Below are positions 11,055 to 22,330 of a DNA stretch of 64,000 bases, piece after piece. Source of the stretch: Aporrectodea caliginosa (taxonomy: Eukaryota > Annelida > Clitellata > Crassiclitellata > Lumbricidae); assembly GCA_020284085.1 (NCBI GenBank), contig JACEVL010000338.1:787157-851156 (forward strand), written 5' to 3'. Below the pieces are notes generated by a model that did not search any database, was not told the origin of the DNA, and worked only from the letters and a program-made list of their open reading frames with translations. Positions within the stretch are counted from its first letter, which is position 1; each line of letters starts with the position of its first letter. The position numbers were made by a program, and so were the translations under genes.

Positions 11055-11215
11055 GTGTGCTAGATTCTCTGAACTGAAGGATGAAATAAAATCTTTTCTT
11101 GCAAGCAAAAGACAGCTTCTTCAAAGACAATTTATCGATAAGTGACTTGGCATTTTGGTTGACATAACTAAATAGCCTACCTAGCTGACCTGAATGTGAA
11201 ACTTCATGGAAAAGA
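11055..11215 (+). pseudogene. hAT-type transposase fragment
   Basis: Broken translation with the words ELKDEIKSFLASKRQ and then LADLNVKLHGKD resembles the central part of GTF2IRD2/Charlie-type hAT transposases. Several stops and frame changes occur within 160 bp, so it is a relic. Confidence 0.5.
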
Positions 11216-11397
11216 TTTAAAAAAGTTAGTAATATGGCTCATTTTTTTCTGTCTCCGGACAAGTCTTGCATCACCTGAGGGATCATATCTACCTCGGGTA
11301 AAAAAAATAATAAATATGACGTTATGAGCGTTGTAGGTGAAAAATTGAAAAGTCCTGTTATTTTAACCAAATTTCCGTGGATCGCGTAATCGTTATG

Positions 11398-12030
11398 TTG
11401 TATTGTATTGTATTGTATTCAAGCATTTATAAAGCGCCTCTCATACAGTGAACCATTCAGAGGCGCTCCAAGTGAAGAAAAAGGTTTGAGAAAAGTAAAG
11501 GTGGAAGAGAGGTTACTAGCTAGAATTCGAGAGCGATTATAATTTTATGGAGATAGCGCATTCCAAAGAGAGGGACCAATTGAGGTAAAGGACCGGGACT
11601 GAGCCATAGCTGTTCTAGTATGAGGAACTAGAAGCTCAAGTCTGTTTGATGAGCGTAGTGGTCGATGGGAGGAGGCTGAAAGAGGCCGAAGTAATACATC
11701 AGCTAAATATTTTGGGGCAAGACCCCTTTGTGCCTTGAAGACTAAAATGAGGATTTTGAATTTAATGCGAGCAGAGAGAGGAAGCCAGTGCAGTTGTTCA
11801 AATATGAAGGTAGAAATGTGAGAGTACCGTGGTAGGTGTGCTATTAATCTAGCGGCTGCATTTAGGACCGACTGAAGGGATGAAAGACGAATCTTAGGAA
11901 GACCAATGAGAAGAGAATTACAATAGTCAATTCGGGAGCATAATTATGAAAGCGTGAACCAGAGTGGTGAAAACAGAAGATGAGAAAGAACGCCGAACAG
12001 CCCTAATACGACTTAAGTGAATTATAAGAA
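11398..12030 (-). mobile_element. L2/CR1-type LINE, 3' fragment
   Basis: Minus-strand translation gives the end of a LINE reverse transcriptase: RIDYCNSLLIGLPKIRL, ARLIAHLPRYSHI, EQLHWLPLSARIKFKIL and IGPSLWNAL. The 3' end is a GCGCC stem region followed by a (TACAA)n tail, seen at 11398-11420 as TATTGTATTGTATTG. It is 5'-truncated and decayed. The same family occurs at 55.5 kb. Confidence 0.8.
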
Positions 12031-13010
12031 AAACGTGTTAGGTTTGAGATATGGTCTTTAAAAGAAAGATATATAGTTGGATTGTTACACCTTCCTGTCG
12101 GAGAAACTTATTAGTTGAAGCTGATCCGCTCAGAATAAGACTCCCGATTCGCTTGATAAACTTCACACCCAACATCTCGTATTTTAAAATTTCATAGATG
12201 TCCGCTAGGGTGGCAGCCAAAATGGTTATTTTTTATAATGCCAGGGACATCCCCCAGTTCTGTTCGTATCGGTAGTAGAAACCCATGTGCAAAATCTTTT
12301 AAAATATTCCATTATTTAGGGGTGCCACATCACAACTTAAATTTTGTATACAAAATTATTGCATTATCGAAGCCATAAAAATCAAATTTTTATTTTTTCA
12401 GGAGCTGGATGAAAGTTAGACACTTCTAGAGCCTATTATTTTTATTGTGATACGTGATCAGTGCTATGTACCATGGATTGTTGGATACCTTATTCTCTGA
12501 TGATTGGTTTTATAAATAAATGATAAAATAATAAATATATAAATTGGGACAAACTGGAGCTGAGGAGTAAATAAATCATTTTAATTTTTAAAACAATTTT
12601 TTGACTTCTGTATATAAAAGGCTTCCTAAGCTTAATTATTTATTTATATTTACTCACAATATTCCATAGTATCCATAACCAATTTCAAATAATCCAGCAT
12701 TTTGTAATAGAGAAAAAGCAATTCATATCAAAAGTAAATAATGTCTTACAAAACATTTAATATCTGGCTAAAATTTGGTTTCGGGTCAGAACATACAGTA
12801 TGATTAATATAGTAGAAAATCAGATTATAATTAGAAACTCTGTACAAGTTTAAATTTAAATAATTTTTTAGCTTATTTATGAAAATACTTTGCAAGAAAA
12901 ATCCTAAAATACCCAATACCCAACACTTAGTCTCGCATAATGTATCCAGTGTTTCCAATCTCTTTATTGACTTGCTTGTTTTCAGTACTTTCTAACTGGA
13001 AACTGACTAG
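12031..13010. other. A+T-rich stretch, nothing recognised
   Basis: Several short frames of 60-70 codons occur, but none has a recognisable motif and the composition is very A+T-rich. Confidence 0.4.
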
Positions 13011-13525
13011 GATTCATTCATTCCAAACGTTTTATACAGCGCCCTTCAAGAAGCCTACTCAGAGGTCCTCAAAGGTTGGCATGGCCAAAACCTTCTACCA
13101 GATCTTAAACTGAAATTTGCTTTGTTGGATTCACACATGATTCAATCAATATTGCAAGGCTGCTTTAATTAAAAGAGACATTACAGGTTTTTCATTTGTT
13201 AAAGGTCAATGGCAAAACTGTTCGTGAAGTGCACGCATGCATGACAGTTGGAACATTCATTCATTCATTCATTCAAAGGACTTATATAGCGCCCCTCCAA
13301 GATAACCTACTCAGAGGCGCTCCCAGCCCAACTACGGCGATAGAGAACAGTTTTCAAATTCTTGTAAAAGGTGTATGCAGAGTCTCCAGCTAGAAGAACA
13401 CGCAGATCTGAAGGAAGATTATTCCAGATGGTCGGCCCAACCACTGAGAAGGCACGAAGTTGGAGCTTGGAGTTGGAACTGAAGGAACAGTTGGAGCTTT
13501 TTGAAATAAAGCTCACTTGCCTGTG
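13011..13525 (-). mobile_element. L2-type LINE 3' ends (two fragments)
   Basis: At 13307-13516 the minus-strand frame reads like the C-terminal tail of an L2 reverse transcriptase (LRAFSVVGPTIWNNLPSDLR, then a FYKNLKTVLY stretch), followed toward 13257 by the GAGCGCC...TATAAG stem and a (TGAA)n tail. A shorter 3' end of the same kind is at 13011-13090. Confidence 0.75.
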
Positions 13526-13689
13526 ACTACAATGCCAACACGCAATCGGTAGGCTTGAGAAGATCTACAATGAGAGGAGGAATTCACAAAAGGCAGCATG
13601 GAGAGGTGGAGAAACACAGAAAGTCGCGAGTAAAGATTTGTTGAATCATTAGAGAAATCATTTAATATTTCACATTCTGATGCGGAAGT

Positions 13690-14060
13690 AAAAAATAAAA
13701 TCCTGAGGACACAGCACTTCTGCAGGCTCGGCTCAGAGATGGAAGGATGTCAAGTTCAATGGCACAAGTGAAAAACAAATTGAAAAACAAGATGAAGAAA
13801 AACGGAAGAGAGACAAGATGAAACTAAGACCAGCGTTTATCAAGAGACAATCTGTTACTACTACTCCAATGTCCAGGTCCAGTGGTATTAAAACAGCTGC
13901 CGATTTATTATAATCTGATGCTTCAGATAGTGATAACTGCTATATAGACTGCATCGAAACCTCTGAGTCTGTAGATGAGGCAAAACCCCAAAGACTAAAA
14001 GACCTCGCCAAAGAATATTATTATCAATCTGCAAGTAGCAGCAGCTCTTGATCGAATGAA
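13690..14060 (+). other. Possible decayed coding fragment, not recognised
   Basis: Plus-strand translation over 13800-14050 is open for long stretches (for example MKLRPAFIKRQSVTTTP and DNCYIDCIETSESVDEAKPQ) with one stop. I do not recognise the protein. It could belong to the surrounding hAT element or be a captured gene fragment. Confidence 0.3.
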
Positions 14061-14636
14061 GGACAGCTAGAGTAATGCGTGGAAATAACAGCATTTAGTT
14101 GGAGTGTCAGCAGACTGAAGATAGGTTGAGTGTGGTGAATGATAGGACAGAAACGGGAGTGGCATTGATACCAAAATAAAATATAATCCGGACCAAGAAT
14201 GAAGGTCAAAAGCAAGCCTTGCTCCACGTGGTGTCCGAGCATCGAAAAAGTTTCCGGACACCAAAAAGTCAACGGTCACAAAATGGACCAATAAATATTT
14301 GAATGTGTTAATGATAAATATTTTAATGTGTTAATGATTTAATCATACTTATAAGGCTGAATAATGCTCACCAGTACTTTTTAATTATTCTACTTTTAAG
14401 CAAAACAATTTAAAGTTTACTTGATCTTACACAAAATACGAAAACGTTTATAATATTATCACAATTGTGCTTACGATCCTTGTCTAAATTTGGAAAACTT
14501 GACCTCTTATGTGGCACACCTAAATGATGGAATATCTTTATCATATTTTGCACACTAACTCACTTTATCAAAAGGAACATAACCTGGGGCTGTCCCATCA
14601 ATTTACTCAAAATAATTTTTTTGAGCACCACCCTAA

Positions 14637-14760
14637 TGTCCGCCTGCCATGTTTGAAGGCCTACATCCTGCGACGTCATAAACGTCAGTGGCAACGTATT
14701 GCCCTTTTAAATGGCGGCGTAAGTGAAAAATAGATAAATAATAATCATAGGTGTTTAAAA
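14637..14760. repeat. Second copy of the repeat found at 1-118
   Basis: Shares TCCGCCTGCCATGT, ATGGCGGCGTAA and AATAATCATAGGTGTT with the window start, in the same order, with a 30-bp insertion. Confidence 0.6.
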
Positions 14761-14985
14761 AAAAACTAAAATAAAAACTGAAAAAATTGTCTTAAAAAAA
14801 CGGAAAAAAACGGGGGAAAACGAAAAAAAATTAATTTGACTTTGTTACATCTTGTACTGCATATTAAAATTAAAAACCTTTTTAACACAATTTAATTTTA
14901 AACAGTAAATAACACAACTTTATTAGTAAACACCAAGTAACATAAATCCACAACAATTATTTTCTTTTTTATAAGTTTGGTTTAA

Positions 14986-15750
14986 CCCTCAGGCTACCGA
15001 GGTTTTTTGTAACACTGTCTACCAAGGGGGTGGGGTGGTTACCACCCCTGGATTTCGTGTTTGGTTTCACATATCATAACTTTTAATACAGTATTGGATT
15101 CAGCATTCATTTCTGCACAGAATGGTATATTTAGTTGTACATTATGTGAATGCACCTCGAAATTACTTCACTTTTAACAACGGAACCCCCTTAATTAGCG
15201 ATATTTTATATTATTGCCAACATTTGGTACTTTTTGGATAAACATTAAACAAATATAAAATTATGTGTGTTTTGAAACTGATCTATGTATCCAAGATACA
15301 CACACACACATCCCTACATATGTTTATATACGCATAAATATACATCCATACATATATATCCATACATAGGCCTATATATCGGTTTACGTTGTGATGCTGT
15401 ATTCAGCCATTTTCACACAGATTACGCGTATTATTATTTATTTTGATCACTTCCGGTTTTCAAAAGACAAACATTTAAGTATGCAAATGAAGCCCTACAT
15501 TCCCTCTAAAGAATGGCATATTTGTTTCTCTTCTAGGAAGAATAGTCAATAAGCTATAGTGGAAAAACTAAGGGGGTGGTATCCACCCCCTTGGTGCCAC
15601 GGGTATATCGGGTTTAACTTTTGAATGGCGTGGGCTACCACCATGAGGTTTACCTCAAAATGTGCGCCAATGAATCTGCTACAGCTACCTAAAATGCAAA
15701 AATTATATTCCATATGAAAATTTTTTATGCTACTCTTGGTAGCCCGAGGG
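14986..15750. mobile_element. piggyBac-like MITE flanked by TTAA
   Basis: TTAA at 14982-14985 and 15751-15754 flanks ends that are inverted repeats: CCCTCAGGCTACCGAGG at the left and, on the minus strand, CCCTCGGGCTACCAAG at the right. TTAA duplication with CCC-starting ends is the hallmark of piggyBac-type transposition. Just inside each end is a short palindrome, GGGGTGGTTACCACCCC at the left and GGGGGTGGTATCCACCCCC at the right. At 765 bp with no transposase it is non-autonomous. A short CA microsatellite lies near 15299-15311. Confidence 0.8.
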
Positions 15751-16012
15751 TTAATAAGAAACATAAGAAATTAAAAATATTGAAATCTTTTCAAATTTCA
15801 ATTGTAAACTATGATAAAAATGATAACGTTTGAATAAATTCTTATTGCTTCAAACATAACATGAATGGGAAGTGCTCTATAGGAAAAGGGTCTTGCCGTA
15901 TATCCTGTGTTGAATGAGATATAGAGTACTGCTGTAAGCAAGTATTCCATTAGTACAAGTTGGCCTACAAACAAATCAGCCAAAATGTAATTGTCAGTTA
16001 GGGAAGTAAAAT

Positions 16013-16095
16013 CGTAATCGTAATCGTAATCTCCAAACTTCTAAAGCGCCACTCGAAAGCCAAGCGCAGGGCACCAGCTTATTCACGAGCGCTGG
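16013..16095 (-). mobile_element. LINE 3' tail fragment
   Basis: Read on the minus strand, an AGCGCTCGTGAATAAGCTGG stretch is followed by the GCGCTTTAGAAG stem and a (GATTAC)n tail, matching the L2/CR1-type 3' ends elsewhere in the window. Confidence 0.6.
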
Positions 16096-16227
16096 AGTAA
16101 TATTAGTAAAGTAATATTATTGTTCGTTTGTATTATTCATTGCGTTGTTTTAATAACTCAGAAAAATGGTGGCCCTTCGCCCATAAAGGTTGGACATCCC
16201 TGGTATACATGTATAGTTGTACAGTTG

Positions 16228-16905
16228 TACACGTTATCGGATTGCATCAGCGCCTAGAGATTTGCTTCATGGTTTAAACTACTTGCCTAAGCCTGTATTT
16301 GAACGACGTATTTCGCAAACTGGTGGAATTTTACCTATGATATTATCTCAGGAATTAGGCCTACAAGTGATAGAGAAGTGAGTTTGTGTCTATGATAAGG
16401 GTTTTCCGTGTCGAAAAGTCACAGGATCTATTTTTAACACTGTTAAATCGTAATAGCAATCGTAATCGTAAATTCGAGATTTCTAGAGCGCCCACAAAGC
16501 GAAGTCGCGGGAACCAGTTTATTCACAGGTGCTCAATCAAAACAGAATCAATAGGCAGAGGGTCAAGATCCAGAAAGTCATGCAGGCAGACAGTCAAACG
16601 ACTAAGGCGGATGATGTTTAGAGTTGAAATGGTAGGGCCTATCCAACGATGGAAGGACCTTCATTTCAAAGTCCGCTGACGTCGATACGAAAAATTGTTT
16701 TAAACAGTTCTCACCGAAAATATGCAACGGTAAAACAGTGTCGAAAAACTATATTTGCGTAAAATTAAGAGCAACAGAGGATGGTCGCCATACAAGGGCA
16801 TCATATTGTAAGTGTACAAAAATATTACCAGATAAGCTATTTTGAGATTGAATTGCCCGACGTCAGAGCAGTATTAGTATTTGCAGTTTTACGACACTGT
16901 GCACT
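16228..16905. repeat. Second copy of the 0.7-kb dispersed repeat at 1917-2640
   Basis: Collinear with the first copy from ACACGTTATCGGATT through GATAAGCTATTTTGAGATT. Small indels only. No intact ORF. Confidence 0.75.
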
Positions 16906-17226
16906 GCAGTGCACAGTGTGCAGTAACATAAACTATTAGCGTATCCCTCCTCCTTCATCCAAACTTGGGACTGGCACCGGCTGACACAAAGCATGGATGT
17001 GCAATGCGCGGACGTTCAGTGGCGGAGGTACTTTCGCCCTTGCGCTCTTGGTCACCGAACCTGGTCTCCTGCAGGTCAGAAGTCTGAGTCTGCTGAAGTT
17101 CTCTCGCCACGACAAGGCATACACATTGGACATTTACACTGTCGAACTATCTTCTGATTCAGTCACTCGAAAGGCGCTCTGAAGGAGCCGACGTCAGAGA
17201 CGCATCGGTGCCGTATAAATACAAAT

Positions 17227-17664
17227 GTGACGCCAGGGGTCAAAACCCGTCACATGTCGGTTTCTGACCTTTTTATTTAGTCATATTCTACAATTAATCT
17301 GCTTCAAAATACTTTTTACAGAATGAAAATATCTTTTTTCTAACTGAGGTTATGTGTGTTTTATTCTTTCATTGGTATAGAGTGAAAAAATCGAATAAAA
17401 CTTTTCGTAATATTCATCTCATTAAAGTGCTCAGCAACCATTACTTGATTATTCTGGAATTTTGCTGTGCAATAAAGGGCTCTATTCTGTGTGGAATAAA
17501 ACAAACGGCATCAAAATCTGATTACTACTTTGCAAATTATGGCAAATTCACAGGCAACTGCTGAATTGAAGAATATTCTACATTGTTGATCCCTCTCGTC
17601 TATTTCAGCTTCTAGCTCAGTATCTAGGAAGCGACAAGCAACGGATTTTGACCCCTGGCGTCAC
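17227..17664. mobile_element. MITE with 24-bp terminal inverted repeats
   Basis: GTGACGCCAGGGGTCAAAA at the left end is matched by its reverse complement at 17641-17664 with one mismatch over 24 bp. The element is 438 bp and has no transposase. The word AAATGTGAC lies outside the right end and overlaps the left end. A second, right-truncated copy is at about 41815-42105. Superfamily not determined. Confidence 0.75.
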
Positions 17665-18177
17665 AAATGTGACCAACTACAGTTAACGAAACAAAAATCC
17701 TCCTCCGCTTTATATATGATTCCAAAATAAATGCAGTTTGAATGTAAATCGGCAAATGTACAAATTACCACCTCCATCACTAACCTCTGTGATTTATCAG
17801 TGTCCATGTCTTTCCTAACGTCCTCTTACTATCCTAGTTAATATGTACGTGTTATGCATTGTGCCATGTTTAAAATGTGCCTTAGCTAAGCATCTGACCC
17901 ACCTTGATTCTTATATTATATCTCCTTGAGCTTTGATCCGTCACATTTCAATTACTGGAACATCAACGTCATACGCACTATTAGCAGCCAAGATAAGTAA
18001 CTACTTGTCACGGTGGAAGACACTAAGCTGATATAATAAGCTATTTTGTGCTTAGTCGCCCACTATGACGAATAAAGCCCAATGAACAAAAACAATCAGT
18101 TACTGTTTGAGAGCCCGCAGAAATGCTTGCAAAGGGGAGTCAAAACCATATGGCAAAAAAATCATTTTGGAAGGAGT

Positions 18178-18434
18178 CATACATACATACATAAATACAT
18201 ACATACATACATGCTTATATACATGCATACATACATACATACATGCATACATACATACATAAATACATACATACATGCATACATACATACATACATACAT
18301 ACATACATACATACATACATACATACATACATACATACATACATACATGCATGCATGCACACACACATACATACACACATTCATACATACATACATACAT
18401 ACATACATAGGCCTACATGCATACATACATTCAT
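18178..18434. repeat. (CATA)n microsatellite
   Basis: Nearly pure ACAT tetramers over about 250 bp. All long frames in it (HTYI or MYVC repeats) are artefacts of the repeat. Confidence 0.95.
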
Positions 18435-19315
18435 TAGTGTGGTCCAAAAAATTAAAAGTTGGAAATGCATTGCTCCTTTGTTACACGTGAAAACATGAGT
18501 CTCTGTGCAAAATTTTGGAAAGATTGTATTATATTTAGAGGTCGCTATGTTTTTCGACTTTTTGCTACATAGCCTAGTATGAACTTGTCAAAAAACATGT
18601 ATAATTTTGATTTTTTTTTCAAATCAGTTATAATTTTTTTTCAAGTCAGTTTTTATTTTGAACAATAAACAGCCCCAATTAGAAATATATACTGCAGTGT
18701 TACTGCTTAGTCAGGCTGCATTAAGTTTGTAATGAAATATTGTTTGGATAATTAAAGAAGTTATCCAATCTGAATAAATCCTGTCATTGAAGTGCTTGAA
18801 AACCCGCAACCCACTTTTATTTCATTTTGCCTTCGTTGAAACAGAAAATTTTGTCCGGTGACTGGAGACAAGTTGCAGCATGTAGGCCTTTTGTTTCTGT
18901 GACTCATCCTTATTACATCATTGTAAGAATGGACCAGAGCCACTCCACGTTCTGCGCAGTCATTGACGACCATCAACAGTTTGACATTTGCCTTCATCGA
19001 CTGGAAAGTAGGGTCCAGTGGTCAGTGACTAGAAGACTTTGATAGGAAGGCTGTGGATATGTTCTTGACCCTGGATGGTAAGAAGATCAACCAGTTTCAA
19101 AGATCTCTTTGTGACATACGCTTCCAGTGGAGTCTGGTGGTCGAAGGATTTCCTGTCCAGACGCTATATTGATAGCGGATTAGGTGGATGAGTAACATTG
19201 TATTACCAGAGCAGCCTCGATGTCTTCAGTGACACACTCATCAAATAAAACGCGTGGCATAAGGTGTTCGGAGAAATATCAGAGATGACTACTGAAAGAG
19301 TTAATTTAAATCGAC
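18435..19315 (-). mobile_element. Remnant of the same transposon family as 42839-44710 (C-terminal transposase end)
   Basis: The left boundary reads TAGTGTGGTCCAAAAAATTA, nearly the TAGGGTGGTCCAAAAACATA terminal repeat of the complete copy at 42.8-44.7 kb. At 18761-18997 the minus-strand frame contains VVNDCAERGVALVHSYND, which I recognise as the C-terminal signature of a widespread, poorly classified transposase-like invertebrate family. Several frame breaks follow toward 19.3 kb. The right terminal repeat was not found. Confidence 0.55.
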
Positions 19316-19478
19316 CTCAAACTGTAACTCCTTGAATCAGCAGAAATCTTGGCTCATACAACTTCCAGTGCTTGCAAACACCCGAATCAGCACGCTGTGC
19401 TGGATTCTAGCTATCTCCCGAATTACCAACGCAGCGAATAGGCCTATTGTTGCTTTCGTACCTCACCAATGTATGAAT
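19316..19478 (+). repeat. Left arm of a 1.5-kb-spaced inverted duplication
   Basis: About 150 bp reappear inverted at about 21004-21157, nearly identical over long runs (for example GAATCAGCAGAAATCTTGG here and its complement there). Part is also present at 5385-5530. Confidence 0.75.
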
Positions 19479-19975
19479 TGCACAGCACATATTTTTGGCA
19501 AGAATATGTCAATGGTATTATCTGAAGAGGACAAAAGTGTGTTAATGTCTAATGGAATTAATTGATCCATTCCATCATCACTATGTAATGTAATGTAAAT
19601 CATCAAATTAATAATCAATACTTGAAGGGCAGCAAACAGTATGGTGACTTTGCACTTCTGGCTCATGTTCTGCCTTCTGATATGCTGAAAATGCTTGAGC
19701 GATGTTAGACCCATTGTCTGTGACTGTGGAGGTGATGTTTGAGTGGCCAAGGCCAGTGTCTGAATGCTTTGTTAATTGTTATTAATGAGATATAAAAGTA
19801 TTTTTAAAAAGTATTTTAGCATTATAATTTAAAGTACAAAATACTACCAAAAAAGTATTTTAAGTAAAAGTGTAAATACTTGATCACAGAAATATTTTAA
19901 ATACAAGTACAAAATACTTAAATTGTATCCAAAATACTATTTTAAATACTAGTATTTAAAATACTTTCCATCACT

Positions 19976-20063
19976 GTATGTATGTATGTATTACATACAT
20001 ACATACATTCATACACACATACGTAAATATACAAATACATACATACATACATACATACATACA

Positions 20064-20097
<34 letters not shown>

Positions 20098-20160
20098 ATA
20101 TTACACAAATACATACATACGTTACGGTACATACATATATATATATATATATTACATAAA
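19976..20160. repeat. (TATG/CATA)n and short (AT)n microsatellite
   Basis: Starts as TATG repeats, turns into CATA repeats (a natural inverted repeat), then a short AT run near 20137-20150. Confidence 0.9.
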
Positions 20161-20221
20161 TACATGCAAGCATAAACACAGACATAAAACATTAGGGCAT
20201 AGCGACCAGAACGGATATTGT

Positions 20222-20800
20222 ATGGCATATATTAATTTTGTGCTCCTATGCACACGTCTTGACTACTGTAATGGGGTCCTCCTGGGTCTTCCTGAGTTCC
20301 GTCTTCATCAACTTCAGCTCGCTCAGAATGTAGTAGCCAGACTTCTGGCTGATCTACCGAAATATCCACTCATATCCGACTACATGCGACGTGAGCTCCA
20401 CTGGCTTTCAGTTGCTGATCGTGTACAATTCAAAATTGCTACGCTGGTTTGGAAGGCTACGACTGGCACTGCTCCGGACTACTGTAACACTGCTGAACTG
20501 TGCCTTCCAGTTGGCACTCAGACTGGTCGGCGGGCTCTCCGGTCTGCCTCGCGAAATGACTTGATTATACCTTCGTTTCGAACCAACGCCGGTGCTCGTC
20601 GGGACTTCTCGATTGCGGCGCCACGGTTCTGGAACGCTCTTCCGCCTTCTGTGCGTGCTGCACGCGGCTGTACGCTTTTTTGTAGACTTTTAAAGACGCA
20701 CTTTTTCAGCTGTTTGATGGCCACGTGTTGAGCGCCTCTGAGAGACTCCTAAGTGGCGCTTTAGAAATGTCTTGTTACATTACCTTACATTACATAGTGT
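20222..20800 (+). mobile_element. L2/CR1-type LINE, C-terminal reverse transcriptase fragment
   Basis: An open frame of 169 codons (20222-20731) reads as the C-terminus of an L2-type LINE: TRLDYCNGVLLGLP, VVARLLADLPK, LHWLSVADRVQFKIATLVWK, FSIAAPRFWNALPPSVR, then LLKTHFF. It ends in the GCGCCTCTGAGAG stem and a (TTACA)n tail at 20775-20800. The palm motifs (YADD) are missing, so it is 5'-truncated. The frame is intact, so this copy is younger than its neighbours. Confidence 0.9.
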
Positions 20801-21003
20801 CTGATATAGAAATTATGTGTTCTGCTAAACTTTGCCGCCATGGCTCTGAAGGTATTCCATTATAACGCACTATGCGACTATAATAGATAATGTTGGTTGT
20901 TAGGGATGCCTGATAAACACATTCTTGACCTCTTGGGTCCGGACTCCCAAAAAATGAGGCAATCCTGAAGAATTTCATGTTGCATTACCAGAATAGACTA
21001 ACA

Positions 21004-21157
21004 GTTGGTGAGGTACGAAAGCAACAATATTCGCTGCGTTGGTAATTCGGGCGATAGCTAGAATCCAGCACAGCGTGCTGATTCGGGTGTTTGCAAGCAC
21101 TGGAAGTTGTATGAGCCAAGATTTCTGCTGATTCAAGAAGTTACAGTTTGAGGTAGA
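21004..21157 (-). repeat. Right arm of the inverted duplication with 19316-19478
   Basis: Reverse complement of the left arm, with small differences. It continues outward at 20960-21003 with sequence also seen near 5450-5480. The enclosed 1.5 kb holds a microsatellite and an L2 fragment. Confidence 0.75.
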
Positions 21158-21424
21158 TAATTGAGCTATCGAAATAATACCGTTGAAGTTTGATTATTTT
21201 AGTAACTGAAGTAGTAATTATAGGAATACTCTAAGCTACAGATAGTCGGATTTGTTTGTACAGGTGAATTTCTTTGACAATTCTGAGATTTATGAGATAG
21301 CCTACAAGCAATACAATGTTCTAATATAATAAATGGAATAATCCGTTAAGGCCGAAAAAGTTGTCATCCTTAGTTACACTTACTTCACAACAATTTCACA
21401 AGCTCAAAATACATTTCACTTACA

Positions 21425-22330
21425 TTATGATTTCCAATCACTTTTGTTTTTTGGGGGATTCGAGTTTGCACTAATGTAGCCTTCTATACGTTCTTTGCCG
21501 CAAACTGACCTTGCTGCATCTGTAACAACTTTAACATGTCTCTCTACTGCTTGCGTGTGGAAAAGACTTTCAAGATCTGACATACTGCCAGTTTGTATGG
21601 CTTTCTCAAGGTCATTTCCGTAAAATTGCAAGTTATAGGAGGTTCAAGTCTGTGAAAATTCAACCAGTTTACTCGCTCATAATAGGCAGTAGCTTCAGAA
21701 TTGAGTTTCGGGATTGTGAATTTTCTAATATCACCAGACTGTGATCCATCTTTCGATGTTCTGCGCTGCTTAAATTTTCTGAAATCGATCCACTTTCAAC
21801 AGCCAAACATAATATTTCATAGAGGTATCTTTGATCTTTACTCAAACTTTGAAAGTCTGTAAATTCTGGGAAATGTCCACGAATTCGTTTGAAACTTACG
21901 ACATAAAGCGACTGACAAGAAGGAAGAGCTTTTCCTAAAGCACCTGTGAAAGCATTAGGCCCTGCAGTGACACCATCCAGAAGAGGAAATTAATGTCTTA
22001 ACGGCAACTCATTGAAATGGAACATGCAGATGAACCACTCGAGAGGACACTTTACATGCAACTCCAGATTTCTTTTTATTCCAGTATGTTTTCCTGTATT
22101 TACCGCCGTTCCACCGCAGCCAACGGCAATTAGAGAACTGCAAGAAATATTATCGTTTTCAGAGCTTACGGCTAGAATTCATCTTGAGAGGGAGAGAGTC
22201 TTGGTATAATCTTTTACCGCATCACTAGCGAGACTAGCACCCTGATGAGAGTCTTGAATGCGAGTCATTCCTGAATTTTGCACCGTGTATGGCCCGAACC
22301 ATCTGAGAAACATCTTTAATATTTGCGATA
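21425..22330 (-). pseudogene. Decayed gene of an unclassified transposon-associated family (LEWF...NELPLRH type)
   Basis: On the minus strand the translation runs in order VGCGGTAVNTGKHTGIKRN, LELHVKCPLEWFICMFHFNE, LPLRH then a stop, LDGVTAGPNAFTGALGK, DQRYLYEILCLAVESG and finally HTQAVERHVKVVTDAARSVC (21425-21631). I recognise this as a protein family in many invertebrate genomes that behaves like mobile DNA; its enzymatic class is not known to me. At least one in-frame stop and frame changes show it is dead. Its front end (22081 onward) also flanks P4 at 49240-49360. Confidence 0.55.

Larger units (their letters stand above)
10860..16202. mobile_element. Possible decayed hAT (Charlie-like) element with nested insertions
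   Basis: The left end CAGGGTTGTATAACAAACG, followed by GCGGACC/CCGGCCCGCC, is typical of hAT ends. The right end at 16170-16202 reads on the minus strand CAGGGATGTCCAACCTTTAT and then a GGGCC box. Flanking octamers GTATAATT (10852-10859) and GTATACAT (16203-16210) agree at 6 of 8 bases. Inside the left end, 11055-11215 translates with breaks into a stretch like GTF2IRD2/Charlie transposases (ELKDEIKSFLASKRQ and, after breaks, LADLNVKLHGKD). The interior holds L2 fragments and a piggyBac-like MITE. The two ends could instead come from different hAT copies. Confidence 0.45.

Noticed and set aside
18082..18498. HTYI/MYVC repeat proteins
   Set aside because: Translation of (CATA)n in both strands.
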